Origin: Notospermus geniculatus
Taxonomy: Eukaryota; Nemertea; Pilidiophora; Heteronemertea; Lineidae
DNA: 64,000 nt
Assembly: GCA_002633025.1 (NCBI GenBank)
Contig: NMRB01000352.1
Coordinates: 11,792 to 75,791, forward strand
Reading direction: 5' to 3'
Shown: positions 31,529 through 42,167 of the stretch, piece by piece
Layout: the number at the start of each line of letters is the position of its first letter
Numbering within the stretch: the first letter of the stretch is position 1
Program-made: the position numbers and the translations under genes
Notes under the pieces: model-generated
Seen by the model: the letters and a program-made list of their open reading frames with translations, nothing else
Database searches by the model: none
What the model was told of the DNA's origin: nothing

Positions 31529-33625
31529 ATGGATAAGAAGCAATGCTCTTCAACACAACACGACATCTGCGCCATCTGCCTCGAACAGCCGCGAAATGCC
31601 AAGTCATTGCTATCATGCACGCACCTATTTTGTGAACGATGTCTGGAGAGCTACATAAAAGGCCACGAATCCCAAGACAGTGTGGCTTGTCCCACCTGCA
31701 CAGTCGTGTGTCCTATGGAAGAAATAAAGGCCGACTGGCTGGGCAGTGCTTCTTCGAAACATGAACACTGCAGGTTGTGCTCCTATAAGGGTCTTGAATC
31801 AAGAGCCGAATATTTCTGTGAGAACTGTGATGATCATACACTACTGTGTTCCGATTGTGCGACATCTCATAAATCACGTTTCAAACGGCATACTGTAAAA
31901 CCACTATCGATGTTCGTGCGAATCGCACCATGTCAAAAACACGGAGATAGGCCCTTGGGACTTTTGTGCCTGGATTGTGACTCAGTTGTATGTGAAGTTT
32001 GCGCCGAGCTGGACCACGATGGACATGAACTCGGAGATATACGGGATGTGATGAATCAGTTATCAGACACATATGGACTTCTTACTGGTGCTAGTCCAAA
32101 AATATCGACCCTGAAAAGCCAACTTCATGATATTCAAGAGCAAGAAGGTCATATTATTGCCAAGGTTAAACAGGAAGTAGAACGAATCAAGGAAGAAATT
32201 GATAAAAAAGGAGAGGAGATTGTAGCATCGATTCGCGCTCATGTAGAGGGAAAACAGATTGACATACAAATCAGTAACCTGGAGGAGGCCATCCAAGATA
32301 TCACAGAGCGTGGTAAGGAGATTTTCTCAGAAGGGATTTCTAATGCGGGGCAATATCGTACGGCAGTAAACACAAAAAACACGTGGGATAAGGCCACTGT
32401 CGATGCATCCAAGGAAATGGACGATTTGGAGCATAAACTGCGCGCTGTTTCTGTCCCAACGTTTATTCCGAGCAAAGAAACGACACCAAGCGTTGGCGAA
32501 CTTAGATCATCACAGAACAGCACGACATCTCTTGAAAAGGAATCCATTCAGAAAGCTCAAGTGTGCACCTTGATGCTCGGAGGGAAATTTCAGAGAAATC
32601 CTTGCTATAAGATAGATGATGTTCTCGTGTCGAAGCAGAAAATATCCCCAAAAGGTGATTTAAGGACAATTATTTCATGTTATGAAAGCAACGGAAGTAT
32701 TGGACAAGTGCTTACAATGACTCCTACTTCACCGAACGAACTATTTTGCACATATACACATAATCGTGAGGTAGTATCAGCCGTTTCATCTGACGACTCT
32801 CAACTAACAATTCTGAGCAAGATAAATAACACTCAAGGGTTCCCTGTTCCCCACATAGATGCATTTACCTGCGGTGAAGTTGGAAGAGGTGTATCACCCA
32901 TTCGTAATGCAAACGTATACATTGATGAACAACAGGTCCCGCTCGCGCTATCCAAAACAAAGCGTAATAACTTTCTTCTTCTCTGCAAAACTGGGTCTCC
33001 ACCCCGTTACTCGGTTTATTCGCTGTCAGCGACGTTTGTTCTGTTGAACGGTCCCACTTGGTTTCCGCAGAAAACGTCGTCCTTGGGGAACGACAGTCTC
33101 AAAATGTGCTACTCTGAATCTACAGGTCTGCTACTTCTCCACAGCAGAAAACAGGGCAAAGTGATTGTCATGTCACTGAAATTAAAACATAGCACCTCAA
33201 AGGGATTCTTCAGTCATGAGTCGATGTATAACCTAGAGCATTACATCGAAGCTGAGCCTGACCTCCAAGCACCGTTGGAAGGTCACTACATCATGGACAT
33301 TTGCTGCGAAGGCGACAAGGTGTACTTATGCACGAAGAAAGGAACGCTGACAGACCAGTCATCAGAGGCGGGACCGATTCGATTCCACGAGGCCAAGCTT
33401 TCATCCGAAAACAAATGGGAGTTTGCATGTATTTCTTTGGTTGATCCACTGGGGAAGCCCTTCGACGAGCTGAAAAAGGACGAATTGGTGTACATTGGAG
33501 TTCATACTGGAACGTTCATATGCATGGTGTGCAGCCCTATTCCCCTGGACGAAGTTGGACTATCAGCCACACCTGGAGTGAACGTAACGTGGTATTATGG
33601 GACGTTACCGGAGACAACACACTAA
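31529..33625 (+). CDS. RING/B-box/coiled-coil (TRIM-like) protein
   Basis: A 698-aa protein with its whole frame in one exon. Residues 14-57 form a complete C3HC4 RING (C14, C17, C30, H32, C35, C38, C54, C57), typical of E3 ubiquitin ligases. Two B-boxes follow: C81, C84, C97, C100, C107, C110, H114, H121, and then C135, H138, C147, C150, C155, C158, H163, H166. A charged coiled coil spans about 195-310. The C-terminal ~370 residues match no domain I know; no SPRY or NHL repeats are visible, and a beta-propeller cannot be excluded. An acceptor (ccctttattttgcag, 31501-31515) just before the ATG implies a noncoding 5' exon. The frame stops at 33625, but another frame stays open to 33813. Ligase activity is inferred from the RING. 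Confidence 0.92.
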   Translation: MDKKQCSSTQHDICAICLEQPRNAKSLLSCTHLFCERCLESYIKGHESQDSVACPTCTVVCPMEEIKADWLGSASSKHEHCRLCSYKGLESRAEYFCENCDDHTLLCSDCATSHKSRFKRHTVKPLSMFVRIAPCQKHGDRPLGLLCLDCDSVVCEVCAELDHDGHELGDIRDVMNQLSDTYGLLTGASPKISTLKSQLHDIQEQEGHIIAKVKQEVERIKEEIDKKGEEIVASIRAHVEGKQIDIQISNLEEAIQDITERGKEIFSEGISNAGQYRTAVNTKNTWDKATVDASKEMDDLEHKLRAVSVPTFIPSKETTPSVGELRSSQNSTTSLEKESIQKAQVCTLMLGGKFQRNPCYKIDDVLVSKQKISPKGDLRTIISCYESNGSIGQVLTMTPTSPNELFCTYTHNREVVSAVSSDDSQLTILSKINNTQGFPVPHIDAFTCGEVGRGVSPIRNANVYIDEQQVPLALSKTKRNNFLLLCKTGSPPRYSVYSLSATFVLLNGPTWFPQKTSSLGNDSLKMCYSESTGLLLLHSRKQGKVIVMSLKLKHSTSKGFFSHESMYNLEHYIEAEPDLQAPLEGHYIMDICCEGDKVYLCTKKGTLTDQSSEAGPIRFHEAKLSSENKWEFACISLVDPLGKPFDELKKDELVYIGVHTGTFICMVCSPIPLDEVGLSATPGVNVTWYYGTLPETTH

Positions 33626-33862
33626 ACACCTCAGCGATTGCTACTTGTGCTTGTTCACAGAGGCGTCTTACTGACTATATCGTCGATACACAGAGCAGGA
33701 AAACTATCCATAAACGGTTGAGAATGCCTGACCCTGCAACTGTAGCGATTTTGATGGTTAACCAGCTGGAGCAATCCAATTCGATGGAGAATGACCTTAT
33801 TGATGCTGTGTGACTCCTAGATCTTGACGTCAACTCTCCTTTTTCGAGTGGATGGGTGAAGG

Positions 33863-33868
33863 AATAAA
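33863..33868 (+). other. Polyadenylation signal of RING/B-box gene 1
   Basis: An exact AATAAA lies 238 bases after the stop codon and is followed by AT-rich sequence, a normal distance for a 3' end. Confidence 0.6.
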
Positions 33869-34786
33869 ATTTCATTTACATAGCTGTATGCAGTAGGCCT
33901 AGGCCCTATACTCTGTGGGACGTGGTCACCATGCAACATTCTCAAACGCAGCCATATGGGCACCCACTTTTCAATTACAGTGTACATACAAGTAAAATCA
34001 AAGGATTTCACGGTAATGTTGAATTTGGTATCGTCAGGAAAGAAACCAGAAGTCGGCGCTGATTTCTATTTCCATCGTACGATTGGAATGCGTAATGACC
34101 TCTGGTACTGGAGAGTACGGTCACATCACCTAAACTTATCACCAACAGTACTTTGCCAAATGCAACGGGATGCCAGATGATGCCAACCCGTTTCGATTCT
34201 TACAGGAAGTCTTCTACTGCACATGTGATGCTACAGTTGAGGTCAGGGGCCTTATTCACGAAAGGCTCGCAAACTTTGCGTGCACGCAAAGTGCCATTTT
34301 TGCAATATTTCTTATTCATGAAACCCACGCATCGCAAAAAATTCGCAAAATCAGCGATCACGCAAATAAATCGCAATCGCAACGCAAAGTTTACACGGTA
34401 TTCACGAAAGGCCCGCAAACTTTGCGCATCGCAAAGTCCCACGCAAAGTGCCAGAATTTTGCGGGAGGTCTATACCCGCTCGCAAACTTTGCGTGACAGC
34501 GAAGTCTTGGTAATTCACTCTGACCCGGAGCTAATTCTTGCTTCCCATCGAAGCAAAAAATGCTCAGAGGCCAGCATGGGAACTAACCCTGATAGGTGGC
34601 GCTAATGGATAACTGAGTATTTTCCACTAGAGGCGCTGTAGTCGGTAGATAAGCGTATGAATGATTGGTTCTTGACTTCTGTCCATTTTCCAGGTAAAAA
34701 TGGCATCCCTGTGCTCCAAGCCATATTCACCCATCCGCTGTCCTCCCCCAAATGATTCTTTCCCTTCAGTTGTCCGCAGAGGCGGA

Positions 34787-35050
34787 TCTAGGATTTTGGC
34801 AAGGGGGGGGGCACCGATAAATGGAACGATTAACGAAAAAAAGACTAGGGTCTGTATCCGAAGCCACTTACGGTGGTGCTACTCATGTCAACCAGTCAAA
34901 GCGGCCCACTGGGGGGGGGGGGGCACCGATAAATGGAACGATTAACGAAAAAAAGAGTAGGGTCTGTATCCGAAGCCACTTACGGTGGTGCTACTCATGT
35001 CAACCAGTCAAAGCGGCCCACGCCTCGACGGGGACCTCCCCCAGGAAAAT
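34787..35050 (+). repeat. ~112-bp tandem duplication with poly-G edges
   Basis: Two near-identical units contain gcaccgataaatggaacg, agggtctgtatccgaagcca and tcaaccagtcaaagcggccc, each preceded by a run of G. The left edge (gaggcggatctaggattttg) and the right edge (cctcccccagg) suggest one inserted element with an internal duplication. Confidence 0.85.
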
Positions 35051-35435
35051 TTGAAAATCTGCATGCTCTGATACGCGTTCTGGGACATTTTCCTGTGATG
35101 TTTTGTTCCTTCACAACCACGTCCGAAATCAGTTTTTTTCATGTCAACGTCAGCCAGAAATCTTTGACCTATGGTTCCACTGGCCCGTTTCATGCGGGGG
35201 AGGGACCATAAGGCTCTGAGGGTGGTTTACAAAGGGGGCAGAATAGTTGTACTGGGCACTATTGGTCATATTAGCAATCGGCCCTGTCCTCCTCAACGTG
35301 TGTGTGTGAATGTGAGTGTACTGTTCGCCAAGGGGGGGGCCTTCGCACCCCAACCCCAATCCCGCTGGAGACGCCCATAACTCTGGTTACCGGTGCGTCG
35401 TGGCACCTGCATGGGGAGTGGGGGGGGGGGGGGCG

Positions 35436-36353
35436 NNNNNNNNNNNNNNNNNNNNNNNNNNNNNNNNNNNNNNNNNNNNNNNNNNNNNNNNNNNNNNNNN
35501 NNNNNNNNNNNNNNNNNNNNNNNNNNNNNNNNNNNNNNNNNNNNNNNNNNNNNNNNNNNNNNNNNNNNNNNNNNNNNNNNNNNNNNNNNNNNNNNNNNNN
35601 NNNNNNNNNNNNNNNNNNNNNNNNNNNNNNNNNNNNNNNNNNNNNNNNNNNNNNNNNNNNNNNNNNNNNNNNNNNNNNNNNNNNNNNNNNNNNNNNNNNN
35701 NNNNNNNNNNNNNNNNNNNNNNNNNNNNNNNNNNNNNNNNNNNNNNNNNNNNNNNNNNNNNNNNNNNNNNNNNNNNNNNNNNNNNNNNNNNNNNNNNNNN
35801 NNNNNNNNNNNNNNNNNNNNNNNNNNNNNNNNNNNNNNNNNNNNNNNNNNNNNNNNNNNNNNNNNNNNNNNNNNNNNNNNNNNNNNNNNNNNNNNNNNNN
35901 NNNNNNNNNNNNNNNNNNNNNNNNNNNNNNNNNNNNNNNNNNNNNNNNNNNNNNNNNNNNNNNNNNNNNNNNNNNNNNNNNNNNNNNNNNNNNNNNNNNN
36001 NNNNNNNNNNNNNNNNNNNNNNNNNNNNNNNNNNNNNNNNNNNNNNNNNNNNNNNNNNNNNNNNNNNNNNNNNNNNNNNNNNNNNNNNNNNNNNNNNNNN
36101 NNNNNNNNNNNNNNNNNNNNNNNNNNNNNNNNNNNNNNNNNNNNNNNNNNNNNNNNNNNNNNNNNNNNNNNNNNNNNNNNNNNNNNNNNNNNNNNNNNNN
36201 NNNNNNNNNNNNNNNNNNNNNNNNNNNNNNNNNNNNNNNNNNNNNNNNNNNNNNNNNNNNNNNNNNNNNNNNNNNNNNNNNNNNNNNNNNNNNNNNNNNN
36301 NNNNNNNNNNNNNNNNNNNNNNNNNNNNNNNNNNNNNNNNNNNNNNNNNNNNN
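35436..36353. other. Assembly gap (918 N)
   Basis: Unknown bases preceded by a 12-base G run. Reading frames spanning the Ns are artefacts. Confidence 1.
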
Positions 36354-36552
36354 GTCTTCGTGAATACCACGCATCGCATAATTTGCGTGCACGCAAACCG
36401 ATCGCAACGCAAATATTTGCGATCTCTTCGTGAATAAGGCCCCAGGATCTTGGTATTTTCGTAACAAAAATTGTTGAGGTTGGTCTCAGTCTCTGTAATG
36501 CTGCGCAGTTCGCGATTGCGTAACAGAGACTGAGTGCCTCAGTCTAGTGATT

Positions 36553-36668
36553 GAACGTCAAAAACAGAGCAAAGCAATGCAATGACGTCACGGCGTCATG
36601 ACGCAGTGCAACACAGACGTCGAAAAAAGGTAACCGCTGACAACGGCTATCTGTAAAGCGGTAGTTCT
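36553..36668. repeat. GACGTC-rich repeat family, partial copy
   Basis: It shares gacgcagtgcaacac, gacgtcgaaaaaaggta and agcggtagttctg with the copies at 46209-46371, 56324-56496 and 59701-59898, and it includes a full TGACGTCA palindrome. Confidence 0.8.
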
Positions 36669-37185
36669 GTTGTATCCTAGGTATCTTCTGATTCCCATGT
36701 CACTGACTGCCACATGGCCTCTCACTCTCAGACAGAGAGAAATAGTGATAGGATATGTTCCGATATCGCCGCCAGAGAGCGCCAGACGGTCTGATGTCAT
36801 CTACACACTCCTCCTTGTGATCATAATAGGAGCATGTAGTTTGCAGGTTTCTATCACCGTGTATGTACATTTTGATTGAAATCCCTCGAGTCGCTGCCAT
36901 CACTCCCAGTACATCGTAGGAGAATGCGCAGTTTGCGGCATCGCCGCTGGACTTCGATATACATGTATTTGCGGTACCGCCGCTGGACTGTGATATGTTT
37001 GCGGTACCACCGCGGTGCTCAGCAAAAGCTATTACATTGGAATCCCAACAAGGCTGAGACCCACGATACTTCGGCATGATTCGGGATTCGCCGATCGGAG
37101 GGTACGAAGTAATTTCCGTGATGTCATTTGTCATACCACAAACTCATTTATAATAGCAATGAGGATGATAAATTTTAAGGAAGTG

Positions 37186-38460
37186 GTTATTTGGCAAGCA
37201 TATGCTTGCCGAATACACAGAAATTAGTCTTAAATGGCAAGCAAACATTAGTGAATATTCATGACCACCGATCAGTATGGACCAATGAAAATTAAGGCCT
37301 AATTAGACCCCATTAATTATGCAAACAGTAGACGAAGATGGAGTCCTCCGACTAGCCTTCGCCGCCGTCGCAAAAAGCACCGAAAAGTTGTGATTGAGAG
37401 CAGGCTATGCCTCCAACGAAGATTAAGACGGCGTTAAAGGCATCGAACTGTTTATTTGCACAGCTAANCTAATGGAGTGACTTCATGGAGTGGTCCCTGC
37501 CTCACTCCAAATGAGTGAATTTCACTCGTCGGAATTTAGAGAGTAAATATGCAGCGCTGAGCAGCTGGCATGGGAGACAGTGGCGTGTGGTGGAGGGTGC
37601 CTTGCAGTAGGGAGCCACCAACAAGCGATTTTCAGAAGAAAATGTCCATTTATCGAGCCTGGTTTGCCAAACAGTACGCGAAGTTTGGCTTAAACGTCGA
37701 GTTACACGCATTGCCCTGAACCAGATAACAAATATCCTCTACCCATCTGCAGTCAGTTGATTAGCGTAGTGCACAGGATGTCGGCTCAACAACCTGAAGG
37801 TCGTAGGTTCGAAACTCGCGTTGTCTCACTCGTGATTTTTTCTTTTTTTTTCTATTTTTTCCCTTTTCTCTTGTTTTCTTTTTTCTTTTTCTCTCAGAAA
37901 AGGCATATCAAGAAGAAACGTTACGTGTTTTCGTACAAAAATAGACCCGAACAGTCGAGGATGCCAACGACTGGCGGATGGTGGCCTCATTGGCCACAGT
38001 AGGCAATGTTCATAGTTGTGGTTGCCATTGACTTGAATTTGACTTGAATATTGTTGTTTGGGTCCCGTTAAGTAAGTTCCAGATAAAAATAGTCATATTT
38101 ATCGCCCCGCCTGCTTAAAATCAGCGCCGTGCCTCTCAAAAAGTACAACATGAACATCAAGTTTTTACTCTGTGTAATTGTGCCCCCCCCCCACACACAC
38201 ACACTGATCTCCTTTGGCCCTTGCTTGCACCTGGATAGGTTAAAATGTCCTCCAAAACAATTTGCATACCGGTAATGTATTTGCTTGCTCAATAACCGAA
38301 CGTGCTGAATAATATGGCAAGCACATATCCTGATTAATATTCATTAGGAGGCGTGACATGCTTGCCAAATAGGGACATTTTTCAGCATTAGATGGCAAGC
38401 ATGCTTGCTAAATAAGGACGAAAAAGGGAACTGTTTGGCAAGCATGCTTGCCAAATAAAC
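37186..38460. mobile_element. Candidate element with ggcaagcatgcttgcc subterminal palindromes
   Basis: The left end has tttggcaagcatatgcttgc and a lone ggcaagca about 40 bp inward. The right end has four related sites, including the exact 22-bp palindrome TTTGGCAAGC-ATGCTTGCCAAA (about 38437-38458). Inverse similarity also covers gtgaatattcatgacc at the left versus taatattcattagg at the right. No transposase is visible. A SINE-like tRNA fragment lies inside, and a single N is at 37468. Confidence 0.55.
37753..37819 (+). repeat. tRNA-derived SINE head
   Basis: The sequence agttgattagcgtagtgcac resembles an A box, and gtaggttcgaaactcg matches the B box at the usual spacing. T-rich sequence follows at 37835-37890. 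It is more likely a SINE fragment than a functional tRNA. Confidence 0.4.
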
Positions 38461-39144
38461 CCGGCCAAATTTTAATTAGTTTAACACCGACAACGATTAC
38501 AATCGGTTTCTGAACAAAAATCTTGCACAAACTTCAAACCAATGGAATCACCTCAATGACAGACTACAAACTGTATGATGACGTCATCACTTTGTGCGTA
38601 TGGCGTCATAGGTCTACAGGTCGCGCACTTGCGAACCTGAAGCGGTTGATTAAAATCACATCAAATGCAAACCGCAGACTGGTTTCTCACATTCCAGTTG
38701 ATGACATTTTGTCTGACCACTTTCAAGTTTTTATTATCAGTCAGCAATTTCAAACGATTCGCATTACAAAATATTGACTACTCGTTTACTGATATTTTTA
38801 TAACACGGCTAATGGCGTCATCAACTTTAGTGACGTTTGTCAAACATATGATAAGAGAGGTAAAGAAAATAAACGATAAAGGTAAACGATATAGTGACTA
38901 TGATTAACTGTGTGGGCGAAATTTGCCCCTGTCCAAAATCGCAGTAGGGAGGTTCCGATACTCAACGAGAACGCCGACGATGATATCTCTTTGCTCACTA
39001 CGTCATCAAATGTTGTGAATTACGTCACCAGGATTCCTCATTCGCTGTCGTCCCGTCTGAATGATTAGGTCAAGTTGTGAGTTGGTGAGTTCCTGAGTTT
39101 ATCAGCCGGCAACTGAAAAGGACGAAATAAAGCCGACTTTTGTT
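38461..39144. other. Intergenic; 3' flank of RING/B-box gene 2
   Basis: A family-A-like terminus (tagggaggttccgatac) occurs at 38944. On the minus strand ATTAAA (39150-39145) lies about 55 bases past the stop of gene 2 and may serve as its polyadenylation signal. Confidence 0.4.
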
Positions 39145-39205
39145 TTTAATTCATCATACTAGTATCTTAACCTCCCTTGGAAGAACATCCGTCACTAACA
39201 AGAAA

Positions 39206-41456
39206 TTACGGGACAAAACCCTTGGCGATTCTGGTGAGGCCGCAGTGCCCACTGCTGTCAATCTTGGAGCGGTAATATACACAACCACAAGTACCGCACG
39301 TGCAGGTCATCTTCTTACGACATTCTCCAACCCTTCCTTTGTCTGGTTTGCGAATCTTCTCGCCGCAAACTCCACAATTACAAGCACGACTGAACTGGCA
39401 CTCCCAGACTCTTGACGCATTTGGTTTCCTGAATGCGGCGTCACCGCAAACACCGCAAGTACACGCTCCTTTCGCTTGACACTCGTTGGCTCGTGATGAA
39501 CTTGGTTTTCGGAAAACATCACCACAAACGCCGCAGGAACACGAGCCCCTTTTCTGACACGTCTTCTTCCTCTTCGGGTCAGGGACCTCCAGCGCTGTCG
39601 AGCAAACCTCACAAACACACGGCCCGCCCTCCTCGCAGGTTGGTCCCGGGGCGACGAAACCACCAAGATCAAAGTTGGGGGTCCGGGGGAAGAAAGTCGG
39701 CGCCTTCCTTTTCAGGGTTTTGAAAGCATCCAGGCAGTTATCCCTTTCCTCCTTGTAGGCCGGGTACCCTTCATTAAGTTCGTCCAACGTGTCCTTCATG
39801 GTGGTCAGTTTCCCGACGTACTCGAACTGCAGTTCCGCATCTTGGAGGACATCATTTGCTTCCGCAATGGCGGCTTCGGACTCCTTCAGTGAGGTCGGCA
39901 TCGCATCGAGGAGGCCCCGTAAACCACCGATCACCTGGAAGTCCTTCTTCACTTGCTTCTTCAACCCATCTTTTTTATCTAGAATCACCTGGATGCACAT
40001 CTCTGCATGATCTTCAATAACTTTGATAACCCCGTCTTCCATCTCTTCAGCTGTTGTTTTCGATTCCTCCAGGGCCGTTTGGTCCATCTTCATTTGGGCA
40101 TTCCTCTCTTCCTCCTCTTCCAAGGCCGTCCAGACCTCATCAACATTATCGTGGACGATATCCTCCAGGGTTCTGATGTCATGGTTAGCATGCTCCAGAC
40201 AAATACACAAACGGCAGACATCGCATGAACAAGTCGTACATGTCATTGTGACAATCTCCCCATGAGCACTGCAAAGGGATTCTTTCCGCTGAATGTACGC
40301 CTTGAGCGAGCCTACCACGTGGTTAACCGTCAGGGAGTTTTCCTTGTGAGTGTTAGTGCACTCCATGCACATCGGCAATGCACAGCACTCCTCACACACC
40401 TTGACAGCCTTAACCTGTGTCCCCTTGAAGGCACAGATCTTGCAGTTCGCGCTTTCGAGCGAAGCTTTACGGTCCCTTACAACCCCAGGTATATCCCCGC
40501 TGACAACAGATTCGTTCTCGCTGGAATCCATGCTCACAATTCCGCTACTGTCGTCGGCGCTGGTCCGGCCCGAACCAGACCCGCCATCCTCGCTGCCCTC
40601 GTTGGAGTTGTCAAGATCGGTATTCACGTATTGCTGGGGCGGCTTGGCTCGACAGGCAGGGCAGGCGAACACTTCCTCCTGGTTCGTCACTTGGTCCTCC
40701 AGATGGGTGAGCAGACACCCTTTACAGAAAGAGTGATCACAGGTCCCAATCTGTGAATGAAGAACAAACAGCATGCTGTTAAAATAGTGAACTGAGACCC
40801 TGACCTATGAGATGGTAGGTTTGTGACAGTAGGACTAGGAGGCGACAAGACTGATACTATGACCGATGATGGGATAGTTACGGAAGCACAGGACACCAGT
40901 CAACTTGTGTCTGACGTTCTAATCAAATTTCCCACTTAAATTTTCTGAATATTGGCTGGTATTCATAAAAGTTAGCAAATGCTTTTGCTTAAGATTTTCA
41001 CAGCAAGATCCAATGTAAATGTACTGTAAAACTTGAAGTAAAAGCATTTGCTAGCTTTTATGAATACCAGCCAATGTCTTACGTGAGGGTCTATAGGCCC
41101 TTCATCTAAGCCGGATAGACCATGGATATGAATTTTCGAGAAATCCTATGAACAACTGACCTGTGGCGTGTTTCCTAAAGTGACTTTAAGCTAATGGTAC
41201 CTTTAACCAAATGGAAAATGCATTGAAGTTAATGGTACCATTAGCTTAAAGTCACTTTATGAAATAGGCCCCTGGGCATCAGGACCCACCGGCATGACAG
41301 GTTGAAAGTGGGGCTTTTTGAAGAAGAGCTAAGACTGTCAACACTGTCTGGTCATACGACCTTGGACTGGACGCATGCGCATACCTTTCTGACGGCGGGG
41401 GATTCGAAGCACATAAGACACACTGGTTTGGCCTCATCCATACCATCTGACGCCAT
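39206..41456 (-). CDS. RING/B-box protein with C-terminal Cys repeats
   Basis: The coding exons are 41456-41385 (24 aa) and 40750-39206 (514 aa), joined in phase 0 by a consensus donor (agaaag, gtatgc) and acceptor (ttcttcattcacag), giving 538 aa. The junction restores a C3HC4 RING: C13, C16, C28, H30, C33, C36, C54, C57. An acidic, Ser-rich linker (65-120), B-box1 (C127-H168), B-box2 (C184-H214) and a coiled coil (about 220-370) follow. FFPR...GGF at 377-389 is shared with the divergent neighbour. Residues 396-512 hold five 26-residue repeats with C-x5-C-x-C-x2-C and an RKP motif. A noncoding exon ends at 42168 (donor aag, gtgagt) and joins an acceptor at 41468, 11 bases before the ATG. TRIM-like E3 ligase activity is inferred; the tail may bind zinc. 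Confidence 0.9.
40951..41075. repeat. Hairpin MITE in intron 2 of gene 2
   Basis: attggctggtattcataaaa and ttttatgaataccagccaat are exact complementary ends. The inner arms agcaaatgcttttgctt and aagtaaaagcatttgct continue the stem. A matching end fragment (agtaaatgctttt) abuts the gap at 49255. Confidence 0.9.
41165..41272. repeat. Hairpin MITE in intron 2 of gene 2
   Basis: aagtgactttaagctaatgg at the left pairs with ccattagcttaaagtcactt at the right around a short loop (aaatgcatt). A second copy of the same element is at 58426-58529. Confidence 0.9.
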
Positions 41457-42167
41457 GTTGACCAGAGCTGAAATTTTGCAAGAAATTTTTACATTAATAT
41501 ATAAACATGACAACACTGCCCAACACCACGGATCACTGAGTGAGAAGCATCTGAAATATTTAAGATATCATTGTGTAAACTTATGACCTAAACTTATGAC
41601 CGTGACTGCAGTTGAAGTTGCTGTAATGACATTTTCAGTTGATGTTGGTATTAAAGGACCACAGTATTGCTTTCCGATCCTGCGTTACACCTACCCGCGT
41701 TAAGGGAGACTTCTATTGACGACTTGGTAAACTACGCATGCTACTACGTGCATTGTAGTGTAATCATACATTCTCCAACACTGGGGTGAAAGGCTTAACT
41801 ACAGTATTGGAGAACGGGTACGGTGGCGCCGGCTGTCGACAGAAAGTGGCAATACCGTGGTGCTTTAAAAGGCCCAGGTGTCAGCGGGCATGACCGATTA
41901 ATTTGACCAATATAATCATGGTCGAGTAGGCTTGGCTCTTGACATCGAAAACCCCGTGCACGATACAAATGTACGCTGCATGCACAGTGCATTTGACCAT
42001 GAATGTACAGGATGGGCGGCCTTACTACCTCTCACAAGTGCCCAGGATTGTACTGCCCCTGTACTACTGTAAGTGACATCATGTATCTCACTCACTGGCC
42101 GGTCCAAGAGACAGATGGATCACAATGATGAACGGTAGAGAGAGAAACAGAAATAGAGCCTACTCAC

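Larger units (their letters stand above)
34246..36443. mobile_element. Element with ggggccttattcacgaa ends, gap inside
   Basis: ggggccttattcacgaa at the left and ttcgtgaataaggcccc at the right are exact inverse copies. Both subterminal regions carry the short palindrome ttgcgtgcacgcaa and many cgcaaa words. If these are the two ends of one element it is about 2.2 kb, but a 918-base gap (35436-36353) and a further repeat (34787-35050) lie inside. They could instead be two separate short copies. A 119-bp relative is at 53733-53851. Confidence 0.6.

Noticed and set aside
35271-36467. Six long open frames of 340-400 codons on both strands
   Set aside because: They consist almost entirely of unknown residues across the 918-base gap; only the flanks are real sequence and they have no coding character.
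40262-40756. 164-codon plus-strand frame
   Set aside because: It is the antisense shadow of the minus-strand RING/B-box gene.
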